Assembly (NCBI GenBank): GCA_033398695.1
Contig: CM065811.1
Coordinates: forward strand, 73,040,001 to 73,104,000
Direction of reading: 5' to 3'
Length of the DNA: 64,000 nucleotides
Source: Orobanche coerulescens
Lineage: Eukaryota; Streptophyta; Magnoliopsida; Lamiales; Orobanchaceae
Shown: positions 12,058 to 22,294 of the stretch, one piece after another
Layout: each line of letters begins with the position of its first letter
Position numbering within the stretch: position 1 is the stretch's first letter
Notes under the pieces: generated by a model
Told to the model about the DNA's origin: nothing
Seen by the model: only the letters and a program-made list of their open reading frames with translations
The model's database searches: none
Made by a program: the position numbers and the translations under genes

Positions 12058-13310
12058 CTAAGGGTCAAACAACTCGGGATAACCCTCCCGCATACTATCC
12101 TCGGTTTCCCAAGTAGCCTCTTCGACTCCGTGTCTGGACCACTGAATCTTGACCAAAGGGATCGTCTTGTTCCTCAACTGTTTGATTCGCCGCTCCAATA
12201 CTCGTACAGGACGCTCCTCGTACGAATGATCATCCGCGATCTCGATTTCGTCGAACTAAAGTATGTGACTCGGGTCGGCAACATACTTCCGCAACTGAGA
12301 GACGTGAAACACATTATGAATTCGGCTCAATGCCGGAGGCAAAGCCAATCGATAAGCTAACTCGCCTACTCGATCCAAAATCTCAAACGATTCAATGAAT
12401 CTCGGACTAAATTTCCCCCGTTTTCCGAAACGGAAGATACCTCGACTCGGGGATACCTTGACCAAAACGTGGTCACCCATCTCGAACTCTAGTGGTCGAC
12501 GACGATTATCTGCATATGATTTCTGTCGACTCTGAGCTGTCAACATACGACTCTTGATCAAAGCTACCTTCTCCCGGGCGGCTATAAGCATATCGGGTTC
12601 GGTGCCGATTGATTCTGACAAGTCATCCCAACACAAGGGAGATCGACAACGACGACCTTACAAAGCCTCGTAAGGTGCCATCTTAATGGAAGCATGCCAA
12701 CTATTATTATACGTGAACTCGATCAATGGTAGTTGGGCTTCCCAATCATCCTTCCAATCGAGGACGCATGCCCTCAACATGTCCTCTAATGTCTGTATAG
12801 TCCTCTCTGATTGTCCGTCGGACTGAGGATGAAAGGCGGTACTGAGATTGAGCTGAATTCCCATAGCACGATGAACTGATTTCCAAAAAAAAAGGATACA
12901 AATCGTCCGTCACGATCGGAAACGATACTCTTAGGAGTACTGTGCAGTCTCACTATCTCTTTGATGAACAACTGATCCAGTCTCTCGGGACCCCACGTAT
13001 CCTTGATCTCAAGGAAATGAGCTGATTTAGTTAAGCAGTCCGCGATCACTCAGATCGTATTCATGCCACGACGACTCGTCGGCAATTCGTGATGAATTCC
13101 ATAGAAATGTCTTCCCACTTCCATTCTGGAATAGGGAGCGGTATCAAGATACTCGCGGTCGCGATGTTCCATCTTGACTTGTTGACAGTTAAGCATCTCG
13201 AAACAAATTCTCGCGACTTCTCGCTTCATATTACTCCACCGGTAATTTTGTTTCAAGTCCTTGTACATCTTCTGGACCCGGATGAACAGAATAAGGGGTA
13301 GCATGAGCTT
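12058..13310 (-). pseudogene. gypsy IV integrase and chromodomain
   Basis: Read leftward: a zinc-finger remnant ([26 protein letters not shown]), the core with LTKSAHFLEIKDTWGPERL and SDRDGRFVS, a frameshift in a poly-A run near 12885, then STAFHPQSDGQSERTIQTLEDMLRAC with the DDE glutamate. The tail has RQKSYADNRRRPLEF, GDHVLVKVSP, and a chromodomain-like end closing at a stop at 12058-12060. At least three frameshifts and a TAA inside the tail break it. Confidence 0.85.
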
Positions 13311-13368
13311 CTCTCAAAATAGAGTTTTTCAACTCGTCATTCGCGTACGCACAACCGGTTCTTAAACC

Positions 13369-13890
13369 TCAAAAGTCCATCCTCGTGGACCACGAATCCG
13401 TGGCTTTCCCCTGAGCCACATCTTCACGGATGCGCAACAATGAAGGGTCTGAACTCTGATTCTCTCTGATTACCTCCTCAAGTGACGATGAAATCTCTAA
13501 CATACAAAGCTGTCCCTGAACTCGCTGAAGCCAAACCTCGATCTCGGGTCTAAGGAATTCCTGCTGAAGCTCCTTTTGAACTGTTAAACGAGCAAGCATC
13601 TGCTCTTGAACGGACTTACGACTCAAGGCGTCGGCGACAACGTTCGCCTTGCCCGGGTGGTAAAGGATCTCGATATCAAAATCTTTGATTAGTTCCAACC
13701 ACCGCCTCTGTCGCATATTTAACTCCTTGTGAGTAAATATATACTTCAACTCTTGTGATTGGTGAAGATCTGACAGGTGATGCCATAAAAGTAACGACGC
13801 CAAATTTCCAACGTGAAAACCACGGTTGCTAGCTCCGGTCGTGGGTTGGATAATTAACCAGCTAATCCGAGGAAACATCGGATTTACTTA
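13369..13890 (-). pseudogene. gypsy IV RNase H, N-terminal part deleted
   Basis: Reads SLKYIF-like, [37 protein letters not shown] and [14 protein letters not shown], matching gypsy II at 51059-51300. Upstream, FLGLAG (about 13860) is followed almost at once by the [20 protein letters not shown] segment. About 90 codons present in gypsy II, including the catalytic SDAS segment, are therefore missing. The deletion alone would abolish RNase H function. Confidence 0.8.
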
Positions 13891-14600
13891 ATATCTTTTG
13901 GAGGTTGCCAATCTCGGATAGTCTCCGTCTTCTGAGGGTCGACACGAACTCTATCAGATGAAATTACATGCCCGAGAAAGTCACTTCGGACCTCCAGAAC
14001 TCACATTTGGAAAACTTTCCATAAAGTTGTTCTCGTCTCAACACGTCGAGAACCTGATGAAGATGAACCTCGTGTTCCTCTCGGCTACGAGAATAAATCA
14101 AAATGTCGTCGATGAAGACAACAACAAACTGATCCAAAAAGTTGATGAAAACCTGATTGATTAACTCCATGAATACCGCAGGTGCAATAGTTAGCCCGAA
14201 CGCATAACTACGAACTCATAATGACCATAGCGTGTACGAAATGCTGTCCTCGCGATATCCGACTCTCGACCGCAACTGGTGATATCCAGATCTTAAGTCG
14301 ATCCTGGAAAAATATTGAGGCTCCCTGAAGTTGATCTAAAAGATCATCAATACGGGGTAAGGGATACTACTCTTGATCATCACCCTGTTCAACTCCTGGT
14401 AATTAATACATACACGAGACGAGCCATCCTTCTCCTTGACAGATCACACTGGTGCTCCTCACGGGGACGCAATCGGTCGGAGATAACCTTTCTCGAACTA
14501 CTCCTCAAGTTGAATCTTCAACTCCTGCATTCTGGTCGGGGCCATCCGATACGGTGCCTTCGATAAAGGGGACGTACCGGCTCCCACTCACTTCTGAATT
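13890..14600 (-). pseudogene. gypsy IV reverse transcriptase (broken)
   Basis: The palm motif [19 protein letters not shown] is intact on the minus strand at about 14070-14125, inside [18 protein letters not shown] (14170 leftward). Upstream parts ([16 protein letters not shown], fingers, LEPGT-like) are recognisable only in fragments with stops. Same family as gypsy I and II RT. Confidence 0.75.
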
Positions 14601-14650
14601 CCCCTACTCTATGTGAAGGCAACCAGATAACTCGTCTGGAAATACATCGT

Positions 14651-14985
14651 CAATCGATGACAATGATACCACGAATGATTGAACATTTCGATTGCCCTAG
14701 AATGGTCAATCGATAAAAAGAGATACCAATAATGATTGAACAACTCGATTGCCTTAGAAAGGCCAATCGATGAAGATGATACAATGAATGTTTGAATAAC
14801 TCGATTGCCTTTGAAAGGCTAATCGATGAAAATGATACAATGAATGATTGAATGACTCGATTGTCTTAGAAAGGCCAATCGATGAAAATGATACAATGAA
14901 TTATTGAATGACTCGATTGCCCTAGAAAGGCCAATCGATGAAAATGATACAATGAATGATTGAATGGTTCGATTGCGGAATTTCT
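14651..14985. repeat. 56-bp tandem repeat, about six copies, each with a hairpin
   Basis: CAATCGAT recurs at 14651, 14707, 14764, 14820, 14876 and 14932, spacing 56-57 bases. Each unit holds CGATTGCCTT...AAGGCCAATCG, which can fold into a roughly 10-bp stem with a tiny loop. The array lies between RT and protease remnants of gypsy IV, where gypsy I and II have only coding sequence, so it is an expansion special to this copy or subfamily. Confidence 0.9.
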
Positions 14986-14999
14986 CTGCTTTCGCCATA

Positions 15000-15500
15000 A
15001 TAATACTTCTTCTGGAACAACGGGGATTGCTTCCCTGAAGCACACATTCGACAACCAACGAAGGAAAGATAGCGACCAAATGCTAACAAACACTGAGGAT
15101 AGTATCAAGACGATCAAACCAACTAATACCGAAAATTACATCGTCCTAAGATAAATTCACCACGATTAGATCCATCAACCAATCGCGATCATTAAGCTCA
15201 ATTCGGTATGATTCCGAAAATTCTTCCATCATTATGTAGACCGATGGTATGAGGTCCACAAGCAATAGGACTATCCCGAAATAAGTCTATTCAAGCATGA
15301 TTTGAAAATGAAAGAATGCGGTGTACCAGCATCAAAAGGTACACACAAGTTGAAATAAAATTACGAGTATATCTGAAATCATTCAGGCCACCGGATCGTC
15401 GATCCTCCTCATCATAAGAATCTGGGACTTGCCGGTCCTCAAACCGGACGCTCCCGTCTGATAAATACGAGCTCCAACTCTATTTGCTTCCATTGCCTTA
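15000..15500 (-). pseudogene. gypsy IV protease remnant
   Basis: Minus-strand VPFDAGTPHSFIF near 15305-15345 corresponds to the retropepsin VLFDTGASHSFI of gypsy II. The catalytic DTG reads DAG. The surrounding frame has stops and no complete domain remains. Confidence 0.65.
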
Positions 15501-15523
15501 AACGACGATGACAAAGCGATCGA

Positions 15524-16120
15524 TTACGAAAGCTGTTGCTTCGGGGCCTGAGATGCCGCCGGAGCCGACTTGGAGTCCTTTCGGCAAAAACGGGCCTTAT
15601 GCCCGAAATTCCCACAATTATAGCACGTGATAGACGGTTTCAGACACTCAGTGCTGAAATGACCCGGCGTTCCACAATTGAAACAGGTGATGGCCGAACT
15701 GGCCACTCGGGACTGAGATCCCGCACGATTATGCGTCATAGGAGGTCGCTTAGAAACGATAGGACTCCCACGAGGCTTCTTGAAGGTTGACTGACCGCCT
15801 TCGGATATATTACGCTTCGTTGATTTCCTGTTGACATATGCAGGTTGTTGCTCAGCAATTTCCTTAGCAGCTGGCTCGTACGGGAGAGTTCTCTCGATTA
15901 AACCGGCCAGAGTGGCGTAATGATGATTGTGCAATTGCACATGGGTCATCATGGCCTGCATAAAAGTGAGTGGATCAACCCGAACATCTTCCGATCGAGC
16001 CGAGTCCTGGGCACGATTTCCCGACAGCGAGTGATTATTTCCCGGGTTTCGGCCCGCACCGCGGCCTCTCCCCGTGCATCCCCTGATAGCTCTCCCCATA
16101 CGGAAGTAGGAAGGTCGCAT
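15524..16120 (-). pseudogene. gypsy IV gag remnant with two zinc knuckles
   Basis: An open frame of 198 codons. It has an Arg/Gly-rich start (GRGRGAGRNPG), VDPLTFMQAMMTH, then a jump from the N-terminal part straight to TLPYEPAAKEIAEQQ, and two intact knuckles CFNCGTPGHFSTEC and CYNCGNFGHKARFC. The capsid core seen in gypsy II (EEFKNLMLDRYYP region) is absent, so an in-frame internal deletion seems to have fused the gag ends. Whether the shortened frame was ever expressed is unknown. Confidence 0.75.
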
Positions 16121-16654
16121 AATGATTATATTTCCCGCATGATTAGCACGTTATGATTATGTCATGAGATGATGAAAATGAGTATACATGCTCTAACTTA
16201 GTGATTATATGAATGATTTACTAAAGTTACATGACTATCTGATGAAATTCTTAAAATGATTATCTTGAATAACTTAACAAGATTGATAATATGATCATCC
16301 AGATTGACAACTGAGTAATGAAATGAATTGAGTAATTAATGAGTTAACATGATCGTCCTGATCATTAACTGAGTATTGAAATGAATTAAGCGATTAATGA
16401 GTTAATATGATCGTCCCGATCATAATGAATGATGATGTTTGAGGATTGTTAAATGATAAATGATGAATGAATGACTATTGCCAGAAATTATACCATGGCG
16501 TTAGAAGTCTTACAGTTCTTTCGGTCTGATTGGCTCGGCATCTGCACAGGTCACACGTGACGCGAAAGTCCAATGATACTAGTCCGATGACGATGATTTC
16601 AAATGAGACATGACTCGGAAGGTAGTATTCAAAACCACGCTCCGATACCAACTC
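16121..16654 (-). other. gypsy IV 5' leader and PBS
   Basis: No ORF. PBS TGGTATCGGAGC (minus strand) is at 16639-16650, four bases from the LTR. Between about 16265 and 16435 an imperfect unit of about 60 bp with TTAATGAGTTAAYATGATCGTCC occurs three times. This could be a leader packaging region; that is inference. Confidence 0.6.
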
Positions 16655-19026
16655 TGTAACACCCCAAACTAGGCGGATATTACAGTGCCGTGGATCCCGA
16701 CTGGGACCCACCAGGCAAATGAAAATGAATGAATTACACAAGATAAATGTAGTACCGAACCACATTACAACAGTAATTACTCCGATGAGGAGTTTAATTA
16801 CAACACACCAGGACAATACCGAATACTAGTGTATTTTATATGAAGATAAAATACACAACACTGAATGAAACGGAGTATTCAAATGAAAGTCTCAGCTGGA
16901 AAATAAAGGACAATAACATGAAGAATCTGAAAGATCGGGGCCCCTACTAGTATCAGGACTCTCGACATCAGCGTGTTCTCCCGTACTTTTGCCTTGCCAA
17001 GACCTGAAAAACAAAATCCCCAAACGGGTCGATTACAAAGAACAACAATCCTTAAGGGTTGAAAATACACAATCATGATTATATCCGAAATTATGAAATA
17101 TCCTGTCGAAACATACGCAATCAAACATGCTATATGAATCAACTAACAAGACGGCTCAAAGGGTGGCGCCACACTACGCCCGGGATGGAAATGTGTCCGT
17201 GCACAAGCCACCAACGAGTATCGATCGAATACACGTGTGGTCTTGTACCTAATCAGTCTCACGAAACAATCAATCTCGTGTGCACAGTCCAATGTGAGGC
17301 CACCAACCAACACACGACTATAATGTGCCCGACATGAAAATCCTACACATACCAACCGGCACGCCAGTATGACCCGGAATGCCACGATATAACAAAAGTG
17401 ACATCGAAAATGAATAATGACTCACCGAGGTGGAATGGTAACGAAATAAATGACAGCTCAATGAAAAGATTGGAACCGTTGTTCCTTATGACTGAAACGA
17501 TTAATTGATAACAACAAGTTTTGATACGATTAATATAATGATGAATGAGTTATGATTATGAATGAACAACAACAAATGGGATGAATATCCTTTTAACCGA
17601 GTAAGAATTAACTTACACAATACCGGTGACAATTATCTTTCCACGAACAACGTCCTAATTGAGATATCGGTCGCTCGAACAACCTTGAATTATACAATAT
17701 CCAACAACTCGTTGAATATACGAATCAAACACGAATATAACGAACTCAAAACGTCGATACTATTAAACTAAGTTTATTGGGGCATTATATCGAATACGTT
17801 GTGGCCAAACTCCGGTTGTTTACAATCAAATTTCAATAAGCCACTATCAATTCCCTCAAGAAGTGTTTCAAACCAACAAAACATCTCCAATACGATCAAT
17901 AATCCATTATGAATATCCAAAATCGTGATTATAACGACAATTAATCGAAAACCCCCAATTTCAACTCGATATTCAAAGTGTTCTTGAATAATCCTTCAAT
18001 AATCCAATGAATCCTTATACAAACTCATAATCATATACATATCCCTTCATATAACATGATTATAACGTCCAAAACATCATAACTCAACACAAAAATCGAA
18101 ATCCAAGGTGTTGAAGAATATTACCTTTGAAGATCCAAGTACTCTAATCCGAAAAACACGCGTTAGATCGATTATCCGGGCTTCACGATCGAAAGGAGAT
18201 GAAGAAAATCAAACACTCAAATGATTTGTGAAGGAAAAACCCTCCCTCAAGCTCTCTCTCTCGGTTGTAGGTGAAAGAAATGGAAGAAATGAGCTGAAAT
18301 GCTCAAAAAACAAATTTATAGGGGTTGACTCGTCTGACAGACTCGACCGTGTCCGCCTGACACGGTCGTGGCGCGCAGCTGGCCGGCAGGGACTCGACCG
18401 TGTCCTGCTTGACACGGTCGCGGCACGAAGGGGCCTACCGATAGTGACCTGTCCGATAGTGACTCGGTACCGCGCGGCGCTCGGCATTGACTCGACCGTG
18501 TCCTGGAACACGGTCGGGCCTATGGGCCGTCGGTTCTGGCTTATCCGTAAGGGTTCGACTCGGCCGTGCCAGACGACACGGTCGAGTCCTGTGGCAGAGA
18601 CTTCGGCATTTCTGGACGAGTACAGCACGGGCCGTGTCGGACGACACGGCCGAGTTCGGTCGGCAGTGATCGGCCAATAACTGAAAAATGAGCGGGTGAG
18701 CTAAAACGACCATAACTCTCTCGTCCGGACTCCGATTGACTCACCGTTTGAACCATTGGAAATCTAACTCGATGCTCTAAAACATTGCAAAGATTCAGAA
18801 TTTTTGGAGTTACCAAAAATTAATGGTGCTCTAACAAAGTCTAACTCATATGCGGAAAGTTGAACAATGGACAATAACGATACACAACTCGAAGTTTCTC
18901 CGAACGGTGAACACGAGTGAATGAACATGATTGATGAATGATTATAAATGAGTGAAAATCCACTGAGTGACAATCACCGAATGAAATTACTGAATGATAA
19001 TGACTGAATTACAACCGGGTATTACA
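16655..19026 (-). repeat. gypsy IV 5' LTR (2372 bp)
   Basis: Pair of 9645-12023. Plus-strand ends TGTAACACCCC and GGGTATTACA. Flanked outside by aaaga (19027-19031), the TSD. ORFs of 60-150 codons here are mirrored in the other LTR and follow the hairpin array, not a gene. Confidence 0.92.
18312..18662 (-). promoter_or_regulatory. gypsy IV U3 hairpin array and TATA box
   Basis: In transcription order (minus) an array of GC-rich inverted repeats precedes a TATAAA at 18315-18320. The stems are CGACCGTGTC/GACACGGTCG with 5-6 base loops, at least five units. In the left LTR the same stems are exact at 11341-11365 and 11392-11417, with a 9-bp version at 11490-11513; in the right LTR GGCCGTGTC/GACACGGCC is at 18630-18651. 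Other words repeat too, such as CCGATAGTGAC twice. It occupies the same place as the CGTACG arrays of the other families. Confidence 0.6.
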
Positions 19027-19031
19027 AAAGA

Positions 19032-19483
19032 CTCGCTAGTATTTTGACATTTATGTTAGTATTGTTCTTCATGAGTCATTGAATAATATGTTGTGGTACT
19101 TGTACTAGCATCGTTGTGCTAACCCTTAGGGGTTGAACATTTATTTATGTTCAGGATCCAGGAGAGCAGGAAAACAACCACTAGAACTGCATGACGACGA
19201 AGGTGCAGAGTGATGTTCCGGCCGTGTTTAATTTTCTGTTGTTTGTGTTGTTTTAATAAGTACTCGAGTACGTCGTCGTTTGTGATGTTGGATTTGGTTA
19301 TGTATTAATATTCTTCATTTGGACGTTTGTATTTTCAGAATTGGCCCAGAACTGTTGTATTTTATTTAAGTTACTTTCCTATATTGGTATCAGTTATTGT
19401 CTGTTCATTTTTTCAGCCTTGTAAATTCTTATGTAGAGGATTTACGGCGCTGTAATATTCCTGAATATACCAGGGGTGTTACA
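19032..19483 (+). repeat. gypsy I 3' LTR, right part
   Basis: Continues the LTR after the gypsy IV insertion, beginning ctcgctagt and ending GGGTGTTACA, matching 2207-2654. The next 5 bases (ttgag) are the diverged partner of ttggc at 124-128. Confidence 0.9.
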
Positions 19484-19900
19484 TTGAGAACAAAACAAGG
19501 AATAGTGGAGCTCATAGGCTTCCAGTCAGCAATATACATATTACCTGACCTGCTTCCTGTGAGAACAACTTCTTTGGTGAATATGTTCTTCACTCTACAG
19601 TGATCTATATAGAATTTCAATGAGAAGTGTTTGTCACAGAACTGGTTAATACCAAGTAGATTGTACTGTAGGCCTTCAAAATATGCTACGTCGATGACTT
19701 TATACTTTCCTACAAATAGGGTTCCCTTCCCTCTAGTTCTTCCTGTGGACTTATCACCGAAGCGCACCTTTGGACCACGACCTTCTACATAGACTGACAG
19801 CTTACTGGTATCTCCCGTCATGTGCCGAGAACATCCTCTGTCAAAGTACCAGATGTCCTTCTCCTTAATATCCTGTAACCATAGAATTTAAGTCTATTTA
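19484..19900 (-). pseudogene. copia A protease and start of GAG-pre-integrase
   Basis: Minus-strand reading: DIWYFDRGCSRHMTGD (about 19805-19855), then VRFGDKSTGRTRGKGTLFV, and YNLLGINQFCDKHFSLKFY leading to FVL at the gypsy I boundary. In copia proteases the active site is D-[ST]-G; here it is D-R-G. The frame is open from the protease to the insertion point, where pol continues at 128. Confidence 0.85.
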
Positions 19901-22219
19901 CGTCCCCTTTGATTGTTGGGTTCATGGATGTTAGTGCCTTTTGGTACCCATATTTTTCTAACAGCAATTGGTTTACTGTAGATTACTTTTGGTCCTGTTT
20001 TGCGATGTCTACGTAGGGCAGGCACATAGTCACTGTAACCTTGATTATAATGCATGTAAAATGTAGGGTTATTATTATCATTCCTGTAAGATTGCCGTCT
20101 AGGAGGTGGAGCCTTTTTCTGCGACCTTACAGCTTGTCTTCTGGGTCTCCAGTTGGATTCACAGAGCTTTTGATGATACTGCGAGGCGACCTATTTTCTG
20201 GATGAATAACGGGGCTCCTGTATCCAATGTCTAGGTGCATTGTACTATTGAAAGTACTGTGATGCTTTCCTTTGATACTTAGATACATCCTTCTTTCTGA
20301 ACGGCTGTTAGCGCTTCTGATATGCTCAGAGAGCATGCTGTTGATCACGCCTTACAGGTTTGGGAGACTTAGGTTTCCGCTGTCTATGATACCTAGTGGC
20401 GGAATCGCAGCCTTCGCTGTACGAGGGGCATCTGTAGCCTTTGCAGGGCTTGGAATTTCTTCAGGTACAGGAATGGGTTCCACATCCCTGACGAATACCG
20501 TACTCGATTTTCCTTTATTGGAGAATGAGTTATACCCTAAGCCACTTTTATCATGAACATGTTTCCCAGTGCTTAGAATTTCTTCCATCCGTTTAGATGA
20601 TTTCTCGAATGATTTCAAGATGGTCTCTATTTCTCCTTCTCGTTTCTCGAGAGTTTTTACTTTGGCTTCGAGTAGAGCAAAATGATTTGTCTTGATCTCA
20701 TTATGAGACTTAGCCTAATTTAGATCGTCGACAAGTTGATGATTGCTCTCCATGAGTTTTTCAAATGTGACCTTGCTGTTTTCGCACTCAATAGACATAT
20801 TTTTGTAATTATTTTTCAGCAAGTCATTTTCACCTTTCAGCTCTAAGTTATAAATTTGGAGCTGTACATTTTCCGATTTTAAAGTCTCATGAGCCTTTTG
20901 AATGTTTTTGAATTCATTCATAATGTTTTCAAAGGTATATGATGCATTTGCGGGAGTAATTGAATGTGAGCTTACTTCATCATCGCTATCCTCATCGTCC
21001 TGTATTTCTTTGGCCATAAAGCACATATATGCTTTATCTTCGATCTCATCATCGGATGAGTCACTATCAGTGACTTTCTGAAGGCACTCCTCGGTTTTTG
21101 TTGGACGCTAGTGAGGCTTCTGATTCACCGATCAGGGCCTTGAGCTTGTGCTTCCAAGCACATCTTCTTTCATCCTTTTCTTGTTGCTCAGCTTCTGGCA
21201 ACTTTTGAACTTTTAGATGTGGACACTTATTTGCATAATGTCCGGGTTTTCTGCAGTTGTAGCACAAGTTAGAATCACTAGATGAGGGAGATTTAGAACT
21301 TACCTTGTGGAAAGGCTTGTGCCTGTATGGAGTCTTTCCAGACTGTTTGATGAACTGTTTGAATTTGTGTATGAATAAGGCCATTTCATCTTGTGACCAG
21401 ATATCTTCATCACTGTCAGCAGTCTTGTGTGAGGACTTGGATATGCTGGGGGCAGAGCCGTGTCTCCTGTCAGATACAGCAGCCAGTGTTGTAGTCCTGG
21501 CAGGTGACTCTTCGGCCTTTTTCTCCTTTCAATGTCATACTCAAAAGCTTTGAGCTCAGAGAATAGGTCAAAAGTAGAAATATAATTAAGGTTACATGAC
21601 AGACGCATAGTTGTAGTCTTAATGTCCCATCGATCAGGGAGTGATTTAAATATTTTCAAATTTTTCTCCTTTTGGGTATACACTTTACCCAATTCTTCAA
21701 GTTCACCGATAATGCCAGTGAATCTGAGGTCAAGATCCTCAAGCATTTCGGAAGATTTCATTTAAAAGGATTCAAATTGCCGAGTAAGTTTGAAAATTTT
21801 ATTTTCTTTTGAGTGCCAGTACCCTCACAAATCTGCTTGAGTTTCTCCCAGATTTCCTTAGCTGTCTTACAGCTCTTTACCTTCGAGAATGTGCCTTTGT
21901 CGAGAGTGACAAACAGCGCATTCTTAACAACATTGTCGAGGTTCGCACGCTTGTGATCATCTACTATCCATTGCTTGCGCTCCTTCTCGAGCATTTCAGC
22001 ATGAGGTTGTCCTTCTATCCTTGCGGCCGGATTAACCTTCATTATCTTTATTGGACCTTCTCGGATGACAAATATCATCTCCTCATGCATGGATGCAAGA
22101 TGAGCCTTCATCCTAATTCTCCAGTCATCAAACTCATTAATAGAGAACATAAGAACCTTATTTATCATAGAGGTATCCATTTGAGATATAGGAAATATGA
22201 TGAAAGATGTGGTTTTCAA
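19901..22219 (-). pseudogene. copia A gag with zinc knuckle and coiled-coil tail
   Basis: Starts at 22219 (MKTTSFIIFPISQMDTSMIN) soon after the PBS. The capsid-like part has EFDDWRIRMKAHL and AKEIWEKLKQICEGT. A 1-base loss near 21790-21800 and a TAA near 21763 break the frame, which resumes as MKSSEMLEDLDLRFTGI. A knuckle CYNCRKPGHYANKC lies near 21240-21285. A coiled-coil stretch at 20715-21026 (KSENVQLQIYNLELKGEND) and a Ser/Pro-rich tail follow toward 20100. The long gag with coil resembles SIRE-type elements. It would form the particle shell. Confidence 0.8.
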
Positions 22220-22280
22220 AAACTAGTGATTTGTGGATCTGACTCTCTTAAAAATTGACTGATTCTTTTTCGAATCAACC

Positions 22281-22292
22281 GCTCCGATACCA
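22281..22292 (-). other. copia A primer binding site
   Basis: TGGTATCGGAGC on the minus strand, two bases from the LTR end at 22295; complementary to initiator-Met tRNA. Confidence 0.85.
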
Positions 22293-22294
22293 CT

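Larger units (their letters stand above)
9645..19026 (-). mobile_element. Ty3/gypsy chromovirus IV (Tekay/Del type)
   Basis: Complete minus-strand element with LTRs at 9645-12023 and 16655-19026, TSD aaaga on both sides, PBS, remnants of gag-pol, and PPT (12024-12041). The LTRs differ at very roughly 2 percent of sites by eye. It sits inside the 3' LTR of gypsy I, so it is younger. The coding region is heavily deleted: gag lacks most of its capsid core, RNase H has lost its N-terminal part, and many frames are shifted. Confidence 0.92.
129..19483 (+). mobile_element. Ty3/gypsy chromovirus I (Tekay/Del type), split by gypsy IV
   Basis: The only plus-strand element of the window. LTRs are 129-2654 and 7579-9644 joined to 19032-19483; both begin TGTAATATCC and end GTTACA. 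Between them are a PBS for initiator-Met tRNA, gag, protease, RT, RNase H, integrase with HHCC and DDE residues, a chromodomain-like C-terminus, and a PPT. Domain order and chromodomain assign it to chromoviruses; Tekay/Del is my best clade guess. The TSD is degraded (ttggc against ttgag), LTRs differ at many sites, and the coding region holds over ten stops, so it is an old, dead copy. Confidence 0.9.
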
